Source: JAJFUG01 sp964473155
GTDB taxonomy: Bacteria; Gemmatimonadota; Glassbacteria; GWA2-58-10
Assembly (NCBI GenBank): GCA_964473155.1
Contig: CAYYNT010000016.1
Location: 3,204-67,203, forward strand
DNA: 64,000 bases
Reading direction: 5' to 3'
Numbering within the stretch: the first letter of the stretch is position 1; every line of letters begins with the position of its first letter. This document shows, piece by piece, positions 44,065 to 52,120 of this stretch. The translations under genes were made by a program, and so were the position numbers. The notes beneath the pieces were generated by a model. That model was not told the origin of the DNA. It worked only from the letters and a program-made list of their open reading frames with translations, and searched no databases.

Positions 44065-44847
44065 TCACCTTTTGTTCAGGGCAAACTGGATGGGATAATT
44101 GATCCACATGGGCACGCGCTTTCCGTCCTTGACCGCCGCGCGGAATCGGGTTTTAAGGGCGGCCTTGATCGCCGCCTCGTCCATGGAAGGCACCCCGCTG
44201 GAAGTGACAACCTCGGCCTGATCCACGACTCCGGTCTCGGTCACATGGATGCGCAATTCCACCGAACCTTCGATCCGGTTTTTCTCGGCGTCCCTGGGAT
44301 AGACAGGCGGCACGAGCATTACAAGCTCCGGGCGGCGGGAGAGTGCACTGCCGCCGCCTCCGCCTCCGCCGCCTCCTCCACCAGGGCCGGAACTGCCGCC
44401 GGATGATTCCCCCGCGCCTATTTCGATCGATGCCAGCTCGATCTTGGGAACCGGCACCGTATCCAGCTCCGCATCAACCTCGGTTATCTTCGGCACTTTG
44501 ACCATCTGGCGTGAAAGGCTGGCGCGCGGGCGGGCGTTTATGACCTCGAACACGTGAGGCCTCAGGGCCAGCAGTTCTTTCTGCTCATTGGCTATCTCGA
44601 CATCGTCCAGCGGCTTCTCGCGGTAGAAAAGCAGAAGGATATGCAGGCATATTGAAATCAGAACCGCCCCGCGGAACACACGGTTGTAATGTTTCCGGTT
44701 GGCGGCGAAACCGAAACGGCGGTAGGCCAGCAAAAGGAAATCAATATGACATTTTCTGATTGTCGAGATGTATTTTTCTGCAATGGAACCTTTATTCAAA
44801 GGGATCCTCTGCCTCTCTTGAAGTTCCCGGATCGGGGGATCAATCAT
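44065..44847 (-). CDS. TonB-family energy transducer-like protein
   Basis: A 260-residue protein with one transmembrane helix (about residues 61-77, GAVLISICLHILLLFY), a periplasmic linker with a run of 11 glycines (about 160-171), and a C-terminal TonB domain (about 175-258: VMLVPPVYPRDAEKNRIEGSVELRI ... MWINYPIQFALNK). The linker is Gly-rich instead of the usual Pro/Lys. The long cytoplasmic N-terminus of about 60 residues is unusual and the start is not well supported, since no good ribosome binding site precedes the ATG at 44847. No ExbB or ExbD is nearby. Confidence 0.82.
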   Translation of the reverse strand: MIDPPIRELQERQRIPLNKGSIAEKYISTIRKCHIDFLLLAYRRFGFAANRKHYNRVFRGAVLISICLHILLLFYREKPLDDVEIANEQKELLALRPHVFEVINARPRASLSRQMVKVPKITEVDAELDTVPVPKIELASIEIGAGESSGGSSGPGGGGGGGGGGGSALSRRPELVMLVPPVYPRDAEKNRIEGSVELRIHVTETGVVDQAEVVTSSGVPSMDEAAIKAALKTRFRAAVKDGKRVPMWINYPIQFALNKR

Positions 44848-44956
44848 CTCGGACTGGAATCCGGTTTCCTGAAAACCATACCCTCAAAGGCCAGCCTTGT
44901 TCCCGCCAACCGAACATCGCAGCGATTAAGAAGAAATTTCAGGCAGGTGGACAAAA

Positions 44957-46228
44957 TCATTTTCCGCGCATCAGCTTTTCGATCTCATCCGCCCGGCGCG
45001 GTATGGATTCGCTGAGCACCCGGCATCCCTCGGCGGTCACCAGCACGTCATCCTCGATCCTGATTCCGATTTTCTCTTCCGGAATGTAGATCCCCGGCTC
45101 AACAGTGAACACCATTCCAGGAACGAGCCTCTGGTCGCGGTCGCCGACATCATGGACATCCATACCCATATAATGGCTCGTATAGTGGATGAAATACTTG
45201 CCGTAGCCCGCTTTTTCGATAACGTCGCTGGCGGCCTTGTGGACATCCCGCAGTGTAACGCCTGGTTTGACGGCTTCGAAAGCCGCCCGGCTGGCCGCCA
45301 GCACGATATTGTATATTTCGAGCTGACGGGTGGTGAACCGGCCATCGGCAGGCACGGTGCGGGTGATGTCGGCGCAGTAGTAATCCAGTTCGGCTCCCAC
45401 GTCCATCAGCACCAGCTCTCCGGGGGCTATCACGCGCCGGTTGGCATTATAGTGCAGGACCGTCGTGTTAGGACCGCTGCCCACGATCGAGGGGAATCCC
45501 CGACGCTGGCTGCCGCGGCTGTGGAACCCGTATTCGATCAGCGCCTCGACCTCGTATTCGTTCATTCCGGGCTTTATCCGGCGTATGGTCTCCACAAGGG
45601 CCTGTCCGGTGATATCTGTCGCCTTCTGAATGGTCGCGATTTCCGTGCTGTCTTTGACCACGCGCAGGGAGTCGATCAGGCGGGAAAGCGGCAGGATACG
45701 CAGGTGCGGGTTGCGCTCGCGGATACGGCGCAGGAGAACCTCGGAGGCGCTCACCGGCCCGTCCAGCGCAGCGGGGGTAAAGTCAAAGTAAAGGCATTCG
45801 AGTCCGTCGGCCAGCGCGGCGAATGTCTCGTCGAAAGCCGTTCTGTCGAGCGCCGCGCCGATGCCGGTCAGTGACGCGGTTTCCGGCCCTGGTCCCAGCT
45901 TGGCCCCGGTCCAGGCCTCGGACATATATCCCTCGGCCAGGTTGCGGGCGGGAAGATAAAGGCTCTGCGGAGAGCGCGCCAGCGGGGAAAGCAGAAGAAG
46001 CAGGTTCGGCTGCTCGACTCCGGTGAGGTAGTAAAAATTGTTTCCCTGCCGGAAGGTATCAAGCTCTTTCTCGAATTCTCCAGGCACAAGTACAGCCGAG
46101 GTTTTATCCAGACGGTCAAATAGGGCCTTGCGGCGGGCGGCGAATATCTCGCGATCGAATGCTGAAGCTGCCCCGTTCTGGAATGAAATCATCGCAAGAA
46201 GAAGGACAACCGGTCTCCAGGATTTCAT
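44957..46228 (-). CDS. Secreted Xaa-Pro aminopeptidase-like M24 metallopeptidase
   Basis: A 423-residue protein with a signal peptide (SWRPVVLLLAMISFQ, cleavage near ASA), a creatinase N-terminal domain (about 28-180) and an M24 pita-bread domain (about 190-420). The five metal ligands are all in place: Asp in LMDVGAELDYYCADITRTV (two), His in YMGMDVHDVGD, Glu in FTVEPGIYIP and Glu in GIRIEDDVLV. It should remove N-terminal residues before proline outside the cytoplasm. GGAGG is seven bases from the ATG. It is the only clear peptidase in this stretch. Confidence 0.92.
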   Translation of the reverse strand: MKSWRPVVLLLAMISFQNGAASAFDREIFAARRKALFDRLDKTSAVLVPGEFEKELDTFRQGNNFYYLTGVEQPNLLLLLSPLARSPQSLYLPARNLAEGYMSEAWTGAKLGPGPETASLTGIGAALDRTAFDETFAALADGLECLYFDFTPAALDGPVSASEVLLRRIRERNPHLRILPLSRLIDSLRVVKDSTEIATIQKATDITGQALVETIRRIKPGMNEYEVEALIEYGFHSRGSQRRGFPSIVGSGPNTTVLHYNANRRVIAPGELVLMDVGAELDYYCADITRTVPADGRFTTRQLEIYNIVLAASRAAFEAVKPGVTLRDVHKAASDVIEKAGYGKYFIHYTSHYMGMDVHDVGDRDQRLVPGMVFTVEPGIYIPEEKIGIRIEDDVLVTAEGCRVLSESIPRRADEIEKLMRGK

Positions 46229-46513
46229 TCAGCCGCCTCCTATTCAATCTCTCCGGTCTTTCCGGGTGGGAAACAATCCAGATGGTAATCCCGAATAATC
46301 ATACAAAATAACGGGTGATTGATATTAGGCCAAGACCAATTTGCTTGCGCGGGCGGCTGAGTCCGGGAAGTCTTTCTTGACAGGTTTTGCCGTGTCAGGG
46401 TACAATTGCGGTTGATGATGCGGCGCGGAAGAATTAGAATGAAGACAGAAGATCAATTTATCATCCGTTTTTTTATCTCTGGACCGCGTTAAATACATAT
46501 TGAAGGTTTCGCG

Positions 46514-47575
46514 ATGGCGATAGATAATATCAGGGAAAGGTTTATCGAACTCAGCAGCCGGCTCACCGGAATCAAGAGCCTTTACATTCTGTGCCACGAC
46601 AACCCTGATCCCGACAGTCTGGCGGCCATGTTTCTGCTGCGGCATCTGTTGCGGAAATATTTCCGGATCGGCTGCCGTCTTCTTCACGGGGGAGTTATCG
46701 CCAGGGCCGAGAACCGCGCCATGGTCCGCCGGCTCAAGATCCCGGTGTCGTCAATCGAACAGGCCCACCTCCGGCGCCACGCCTGGTTCGCCATGGTGGA
46801 CACGCAACCGGCGGCGAAGAACCATTCTCTGCCCGCTGACGCCCGCGTGCTGATGGTGTTCGATCATCATGCGGTGCGCCGTCCCATGCGCAGCGAGTTC
46901 ACGCATGTGGATACTGAACTGGGCGCCACGAGCACTCTTTTACTCGGGTATATCCGTGAGGCGGGTCTTGATCTTGACTGGCGGCTGGCCACGGCTTTGT
47001 CCTACGCGATCATTTCCGAGACTCAGGATTTGGGCCGGGAATCGAGCCGGGAGGACATACAGGCTTACCTTTATACTCTGCCGAAAGCCAGGTTGCGGAC
47101 CCTTTCCCAGATAAAGAATCCGCCACTGCCGCAGGATTATTTCAAAATACTTCAACGGGCGCTGGCAAACAGCTATAGTTACAAAAATATAGTTGTGACC
47201 CGTCTGGGGCGGGTTGATTCGCCGGACATGATCCACCAGATGGCCGACATGTTCCTGCGCTGTGAGCGGCGGAGCTGGTCTCTCTGTATCGGCTGGACCA
47301 GCGAATACATAATGATGTCCCTGCGCAGCACGCTGGAGAGGGCGCGTTGCGGGCGAATGATACAGAAACTCGTGCGGGGCAAGGGGACAGCCGGCGGACA
47401 CGACATGATGGCCGGGGGAAGGATCGGCTGCGAGGGGATGAAGGATGAGGAGATCCGTAAGATAGAGGAACTGGTGATCTGCCGTTTTCTCCGTCAGTTC
47501 AGAAACAACAACGGGCCGCGGGTCCTTATGCCGATAATCCGCCCGGACAGGGAGAACGGTAATTCCGGTCTTTAA
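46514..47575 (+). CDS. DHH-family phosphoesterase (NrnA-like)
   Basis: A 353-residue protein with DHH and DHHA1 domains. Metal-binding motifs are DNPDPDSLAAM (residues about 30-40), MVDTQPA, and FDHHAVRRP; the C-terminal RGKGTAGGHDMMAGG is the DHHA1 substrate-binding motif. Relatives degrade nano-RNA, pAp or cyclic dinucleotide products. The order of domains and length fit NrnA rather than RecJ. It starts a transcript that continues, after 21 bp, into the PilZ-domain gene. Confidence 0.87.
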   Translation: MAIDNIRERFIELSSRLTGIKSLYILCHDNPDPDSLAAMFLLRHLLRKYFRIGCRLLHGGVIARAENRAMVRRLKIPVSSIEQAHLRRHAWFAMVDTQPAAKNHSLPADARVLMVFDHHAVRRPMRSEFTHVDTELGATSTLLLGYIREAGLDLDWRLATALSYAIISETQDLGRESSREDIQAYLYTLPKARLRTLSQIKNPPLPQDYFKILQRALANSYSYKNIVVTRLGRVDSPDMIHQMADMFLRCERRSWSLCIGWTSEYIMMSLRSTLERARCGRMIQKLVRGKGTAGGHDMMAGGRIGCEGMKDEEIRKIEELVICRFLRQFRNNNGPRVLMPIIRPDRENGNSGL

Positions 47576-47596
47576 GCCTTCGATCAAGGAGCGGCG

Positions 47597-48706
47597 GTGG
47601 ACGAGTCTTTCCGGGAAGTGCTTAAATATTTCCAGCTCCCATACAGGAGCCCGGAATACATTCTGAGATGGATCCTGTTGATTCTTCTGATAATCGGTCT
47701 GTTGACGGTTTTCTATTTTATCGGCAGGATGATGCAGCGAAGCCGCGACAGGCTGCGTATCTCCAGGGCTTCCAGCGCCAGGGAGCTGAGCGGGCAGGAG
47801 CGCGAGCTGATTCTGCGGGCCGTGCGCGGCCGCACAAGAATCATCCCGGAGTTGATGCTCGGTTCGCTGAGCGAATTCCACCGCCTGTTCGGCCCCTGGA
47901 TGCATGAGCTGATATCCAAAGCTCCAAAGGATAGAGAGGCCAGGAATACGCTGGACAGCATATTCGTCATGCGGAAGAAACTGTTCGGCGACGTTGTCTA
48001 CCATTTCGGCAGCATCACCAGCACAGTCCAGCTCCGGATCGGCCAGAAAATCAACCTGACTTTCAGTTACAGGGGGAAAGACCTGACCGTATCCTCAGTG
48101 GTGCTGGATGTTGACGGGGCGGCGATAACCTGCACCAATCCGCGCGATGGCGGGGAGTATCTGAATTTCCTTCAAGGACATCCGTTCAGGGTGTCATTTT
48201 ACAGGGAAAACGACGGATATTACCAGTTCGATACCTACTCGCTCCGTCAGACCGAGACGGCCAGGGCGCAGTTCCTTCTGCTGGCCCATGCCCTGCGGAT
48301 CGAACGCATCCAGTCACGCGAGTTTTACCGCGAGCCGGCGAAAATTCCATTCAACTATCGACGGTATGCCTGGGACCACCGTCCGGAGACTCGTTACCTG
48401 TCGGAAGATATTGTAACGCCGGATTACACTGAAGGGCTTGTGCTGAATATCGGCGGCGGAGGAATATTATTCAGCGCCTGTGACAACCTTAGCCGGAACG
48501 ACATAATTGAGTTCAATCTTCCCCTGGGTCAGGAAGCGATGATTCCCGAACTGCTGGGCAAGGTCGTGCGGGCGGAGCCTGTCCCGGAAGAGCCGGGACA
48601 GATGATGGTTCACCTCCAGTTCCTCAATATCAAGCCCGCGGAGCAGGACCTGATTGTAAGGATGATTCAGCAGCACAAAGTCGACAAGAGGGAACCTGAA
48701 TCCTGA
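47597..48706 (+). CDS. Membrane-anchored PilZ-domain protein
   Basis: A 369-residue protein from a GTG with AAGGAG five bases upstream. One transmembrane helix is near the N-terminus (about residues 24-44, LILLIIGLLTVFYFIGRMM). A YcgR-N-like beta domain (about 130-220, IGQKINLTFSYRGKDLTV) and a C-terminal PilZ domain (about 245-360) follow. In PilZ the binding residues are an Arg-rich stretch (NYRRYAWDHRPETR) and a NxGxxG (LNIGGGGILF) replacing DxSxxG. It probably reads cyclic di-GMP, but the altered motif leaves binding open. Co-transcription with the DHH phosphoesterase is likely. Confidence 0.82.
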   Translation: MDESFREVLKYFQLPYRSPEYILRWILLILLIIGLLTVFYFIGRMMQRSRDRLRISRASSARELSGQERELILRAVRGRTRIIPELMLGSLSEFHRLFGPWMHELISKAPKDREARNTLDSIFVMRKKLFGDVVYHFGSITSTVQLRIGQKINLTFSYRGKDLTVSSVVLDVDGAAITCTNPRDGGEYLNFLQGHPFRVSFYRENDGYYQFDTYSLRQTETARAQFLLLAHALRIERIQSREFYREPAKIPFNYRRYAWDHRPETRYLSEDIVTPDYTEGLVLNIGGGGILFSACDNLSRNDIIEFNLPLGQEAMIPELLGKVVRAEPVPEEPGQMMVHLQFLNIKPAEQDLIVRMIQQHKVDKREPES

Positions 48707-48752
48707 GCCGCGGCCCGGCCGGGCCGGGCATACCCCAACAGGAGGTACATTC

Positions 48753-50336
48753 ATGGAACGTCCTCCGAAAAAAGCTGTTGTGCTGATCGATGGAGTTCAC
48801 AAACCGGACAACACGATCTCCGGCATCCGGGTGCTGGCCGCCCGGATTGGTTTCATTCCCCTGCGACTGGTCTGGATCGGCGGCACGGAGAAGATCAAGG
48901 ACCTGCGCGCCTTTCAGGAGGAGTTCCGCCGGGAGTTCGGGGCCGAGGTGATCTGCGAGGGCGATCTGGAGGCCATGCAGGCCGATCCGGTGGCGGGAAT
49001 GCGTAAAGCCCTGGAGCCGCGTGATATCGAACTGGTGGTGCAGCTCAGCGGCGCGCCCCAAGTGAACCGCCGGCTGATGAACCGCTACGCCGCTGTGGCT
49101 GTAGGCTATGGCGCCAGCTATGTCGCCGGGGGGACTGTTTTCTCGGAAGGTCTGCTGGATATCGAGGTGAAAAAACCCAGCCTGGGGCTGTATGCCACGG
49201 ACAAACGCGTGGGCAAGACCGCGTTCGGGGTTTACATCGCGGCGCTGATGAGCGGCCTCCGGGAGACAAGCACCCCCTGGAGTTCGATTAGCATCACGCA
49301 CTCGCGCGGCGGCCCGCCCAGTCCTCCGGTGCTGAGTATCTGGAACAACCCGGCTGACAGCCGGAATGCGGCTGAAATGACCATGGAGGAGATTTATTCG
49401 CGGCGTTTCAGGCCGGAGTTTCTGGAGCGCCTGCTCGATTTCGGGCTTCACGGGGCGAGCGACGTGTACGAGGACGCCCTGATCCTGAGCCAGTACCTGA
49501 ACGCCTGGGAAGCGAAGCATCCGGGGCGGGACGTGCCGCGGATGCAGGTGATAGGATGCCGGAGAGCCGGGGCCGGATATTTCCACGAGTTCGCGGTCAG
49601 CAACGTGGACCTCGGCATAAAGGAAGCCAACTGCTCGGACGGGAATTTCATCCTGCACGAGGGTTCGGGCGGCGAACATCCTCCGGTGCGGGTGGACGGC
49701 TCGATAGTGCTTGTGCCGGCCGACACGGACCTGGAACTGCTCGCCGATTTCCCGGGGCTCGACACGGCGGACCTGGTGATCCTGGCGCACTGCCAGCCCG
49801 AAAGCGTGGATGCTTCGAGGATAAAACAGACAGAGGCGGTGCTGGCCGGCCGCAACCCGTCGCTGCCGGTGGCCCGCACTTTCTTCGAGCCGGAGGTGGT
49901 GGGGGAGCCGAAAGCCATCGCCTCCCTGGCCGGGAAACGCATCGCCTACCTTACCACCGCTCCTCGAATAGTGGAGAAGCGGCTGGCCGCGGCCCTTGAA
50001 AGGTCTTATGGCGTCCGGGTCGCGCGGGTGGGATTCAGCTTGACCCGCGACAGCCAGATGCGGGCCGAGATTGACGAGCTTATGTCACTGCCGCAGCCGC
50101 CCGAAGCTTTCCTGATCGAGATAAAGGCCCGCGGCGTGGAGGGGGCGCGCTATATCCGTGATAAGTACGGCATTCCTGTTCTCTATGTGAACAATATCCC
50201 GCGCCATGTGGACAGCAGCGGCGCCCCACATCCGAATAACCGTATTCTGGACCGGATGATCGTGGACGCCCTGGACAACGCGGCCGCGCGCTACAACCGG
50301 CGCACCGGCGCGGCTTTCCCGTTATGTTTCAGGTAG
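48753..50336 (+). CDS. cpgS: Cyclic 2,3-diphosphoglycerate synthetase-like protein
   Basis: A 527-residue P-loop enzyme of the cPGS family, which in methanogens closes 2,3-diphosphoglycerate into the cyclic form with ATP. Family-like blocks in order: AVVLIDGVHKPDN at the N-terminus, WIGGTEKI, the P-loop GLYATDKRVGKTAFG, SITHSRGGPP, HGASDVYEDALIL, VIGCRRAGAGYFHE, ILHEGSGGEHPPV, DLVILAHCQPE, and near the C-terminus EIKARGVEGARYIRDKYGIP. AGGAGG stands seven bases from the ATG. The gene is somewhat longer than methanogen homologues. Whether it makes the same compound in this organism is not known. Confidence 0.72.
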   Translation: MERPPKKAVVLIDGVHKPDNTISGIRVLAARIGFIPLRLVWIGGTEKIKDLRAFQEEFRREFGAEVICEGDLEAMQADPVAGMRKALEPRDIELVVQLSGAPQVNRRLMNRYAAVAVGYGASYVAGGTVFSEGLLDIEVKKPSLGLYATDKRVGKTAFGVYIAALMSGLRETSTPWSSISITHSRGGPPSPPVLSIWNNPADSRNAAEMTMEEIYSRRFRPEFLERLLDFGLHGASDVYEDALILSQYLNAWEAKHPGRDVPRMQVIGCRRAGAGYFHEFAVSNVDLGIKEANCSDGNFILHEGSGGEHPPVRVDGSIVLVPADTDLELLADFPGLDTADLVILAHCQPESVDASRIKQTEAVLAGRNPSLPVARTFFEPEVVGEPKAIASLAGKRIAYLTTAPRIVEKRLAAALERSYGVRVARVGFSLTRDSQMRAEIDELMSLPQPPEAFLIEIKARGVEGARYIRDKYGIPVLYVNNIPRHVDSSGAPHPNNRILDRMIVDALDNAAARYNRRTGAAFPLCFR

Positions 50337-50381
50337 ATTTGTTTTTCGGGAGAACAAGAATCAGGTGATGGCCCAAAAGTT

Positions 50382-50514
50382 GTAGGGGCTGTCCCAAAAG
50401 TCCCCGATTTTGCTCTTTGCAAATTGCTGCAATCTCTAACCAATTGGAATACAAGCAATTCTGTACGGGCACGGCGCGCCGTGCCCGTACATTTAAGACT
50501 TTTGGGACAGCCCC
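50382..50514. repeat. Palindromic repeat element, copy 3
   Basis: About 133 bp with perfect 18-bp terminal inverted repeats (GGGGCTGTCCCAAAAGTC, 50385-50402 and 50497-50514). A perfect 30-bp core palindrome lies at 50462-50491 and differs from copy 1 by a matched C/G exchange in the outer arms. The inner left part (CCGATTTTGCTCTTTGCAAA) is identical to copy 1. A short GCCCAAAAGT at 50371-50380 just outside may be a remnant of another end. It lies between the convergent cpgS-like and gatZ-like genes. Confidence 0.92.
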
Positions 50515-50543
50515 TTTGTTTTGTTCTAAGGCATACAGCTATC

Positions 50544-51851
50544 TTACAGCCCGGCCTCAAGCTCTTTTTCTATCCGTTCGAGCGTGCCTTTCAGGTTGAA
50601 CTTCTCGAAATACTTGTTCATCACCTGCACGATCTTGTCCAGCACGTAGCTGTCCGCATCTACACCCGCTTTGGAGAGGTTGGCGTACAGGTTTTTACGC
50701 GCGGCTAACACTCCGGGATCGGTCCAGATGTAACGGCAGCCGGTGCGGACCAGCCATTCGCGGCGGGCCTCTGTCAGCTCGCCGAACGGTTTGCCCATCT
50801 CATCCGGCTGACGCCATTTTTCCCAGCGCCCGCTGGCCACCACGGCGTTCTCCAGGGCCTGCGGGACTTTGCTGGACGAGGCCAGGACGCCCGAGGCGAC
50901 AAGCTGGCTTTCCTTGTCGCTCATGTCCTTGAGCGCGCAATACTCGGCCTCGGTGAACTCCGGGCCGATATTGGCCCCGCCCATGCCGCTGGTGGGGTAG
51001 TCCTGCGGATTGTCCACGCTGTCCGAATAGTGGCCTTTGATGAACGAGCCGTACTTGCCGGCCTCGGCCACCAGCGTTTTTGCCACCTGCGGATCGAAAA
51101 GGGTGGTATGAAGGTCGGTGCCCACCTTGCCGACCACGAAACAGGGCCAGACATCCTCCAGGCCGTTCTTTTTCAGGCCGGATTTCAAGCCTTCCAGGAA
51201 AGTCCGGAACACGCTCATGTCGGCCAGCCCGCCATGCACTTCCTCGGTGCCCACCTCGTAGGAGATGCGCGGCATGCCGAGGGAGCGGCGGTGTTTTTCG
51301 GCGAAAGTGATCAAATCCACCGTCCGCTCGATCACGGTATGGATGTCGATATTCTGCCCTTTGGGCAGGGTGCGGTCGACGGTGGGGTCCACGTGCAGAA
51401 GGTCATATCCGGCATCGATACAGGCGGCCAGTGAATCCTTGACTCCCTGCATGGCGCGATCAAGGGGCCATTTTTCGATAGTCTGCTTGTCCTTGAGCCA
51501 GGGGCCGCCATGGTCCAGGGCCACGATAACCGGGCCGGTGAACTCGGTGCGCGCCACCTCGTCGCGCACCAGGCTGACAAACTGTTCCTGGGTCCAGCCG
51601 GTGTAGCCGCCGTCCAGGTCCACCTGGTTGAGCGTGGCGGCGTACTTTATCGGCGCGCCGTTAAGCTTGGCGGAGCGGATAGCGGCGCGTGTCACCGCCT
51701 CGCTGTTCGGGCAGGCGGCGAAAACTGTCACCGGTTTCAGGCCGCGCTCAGCGCCCTTTTTATAGGCTTTCAGAACGGCGTCGGTCAGCGGCGTCCCGGC
51801 TTTCTCGGCTAACAGCCGGATGCGGCTTCTGTCCACGGTTTTGACTTTCAT
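50544..51851 (-). CDS. GatZ/KbaZ-like protein (tagatose-bisphosphate aldolase non-catalytic subunit family)
   Basis: A 435-residue protein of the PF08013 family, whose members stabilise the class II tagatose-1,6-bisphosphate aldolase GatY/KbaY. Family-like blocks: FAACPNSEAVTRAAIRSAK near residue 45, GPVIVALDHGGPW, DLLHVDPTVDRTLP, ISYEVGTEEVHGGL, and FIKGHYSDSVDNP. The catalytic aldolase partner is not in the window. Some family members have since been linked to other sugar-acid or kinase-like roles, so the real reaction is uncertain. AGGGGA precedes the ATG. It is divergent (269-bp gap) from the DHS-like operon and could be co-regulated with it. Confidence 0.83.
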   Translation of the reverse strand: MKVKTVDRSRIRLLAEKAGTPLTDAVLKAYKKGAERGLKPVTVFAACPNSEAVTRAAIRSAKLNGAPIKYAATLNQVDLDGGYTGWTQEQFVSLVRDEVARTEFTGPVIVALDHGGPWLKDKQTIEKWPLDRAMQGVKDSLAACIDAGYDLLHVDPTVDRTLPKGQNIDIHTVIERTVDLITFAEKHRRSLGMPRISYEVGTEEVHGGLADMSVFRTFLEGLKSGLKKNGLEDVWPCFVVGKVGTDLHTTLFDPQVAKTLVAEAGKYGSFIKGHYSDSVDNPQDYPTSGMGGANIGPEFTEAEYCALKDMSDKESQLVASGVLASSSKVPQALENAVVASGRWEKWRQPDEMGKPFGELTEARREWLVRTGCRYIWTDPGVLAARKNLYANLSKAGVDADSYVLDKIVQVMNKYFEKFNLKGTLERIEKELEAGL

Positions 51852-52120
51852 TTCAGTTCCCCTTCTTTGATGGTTTATAATGGTACAATGACATTACACG
51901 TCGATGTAACCGGACCGCGAGACCGGTTGAATCGAAGGGATTCATGTCAGGCGGCCGTGATTAATGTAACACTTTCCGGCCCTGATGACAAAGGTTAACG
52001 GCCCGGCTGTTTTCTGCGAACAATTTGCTTCACCCGCGCAATCGTTGCCAGTACCGGCGGATTGAAGTAGATTGTTGTTTTCTGGCATGAGTTACATAAG
52101 CTATTATGGGCAAGGAGCAT

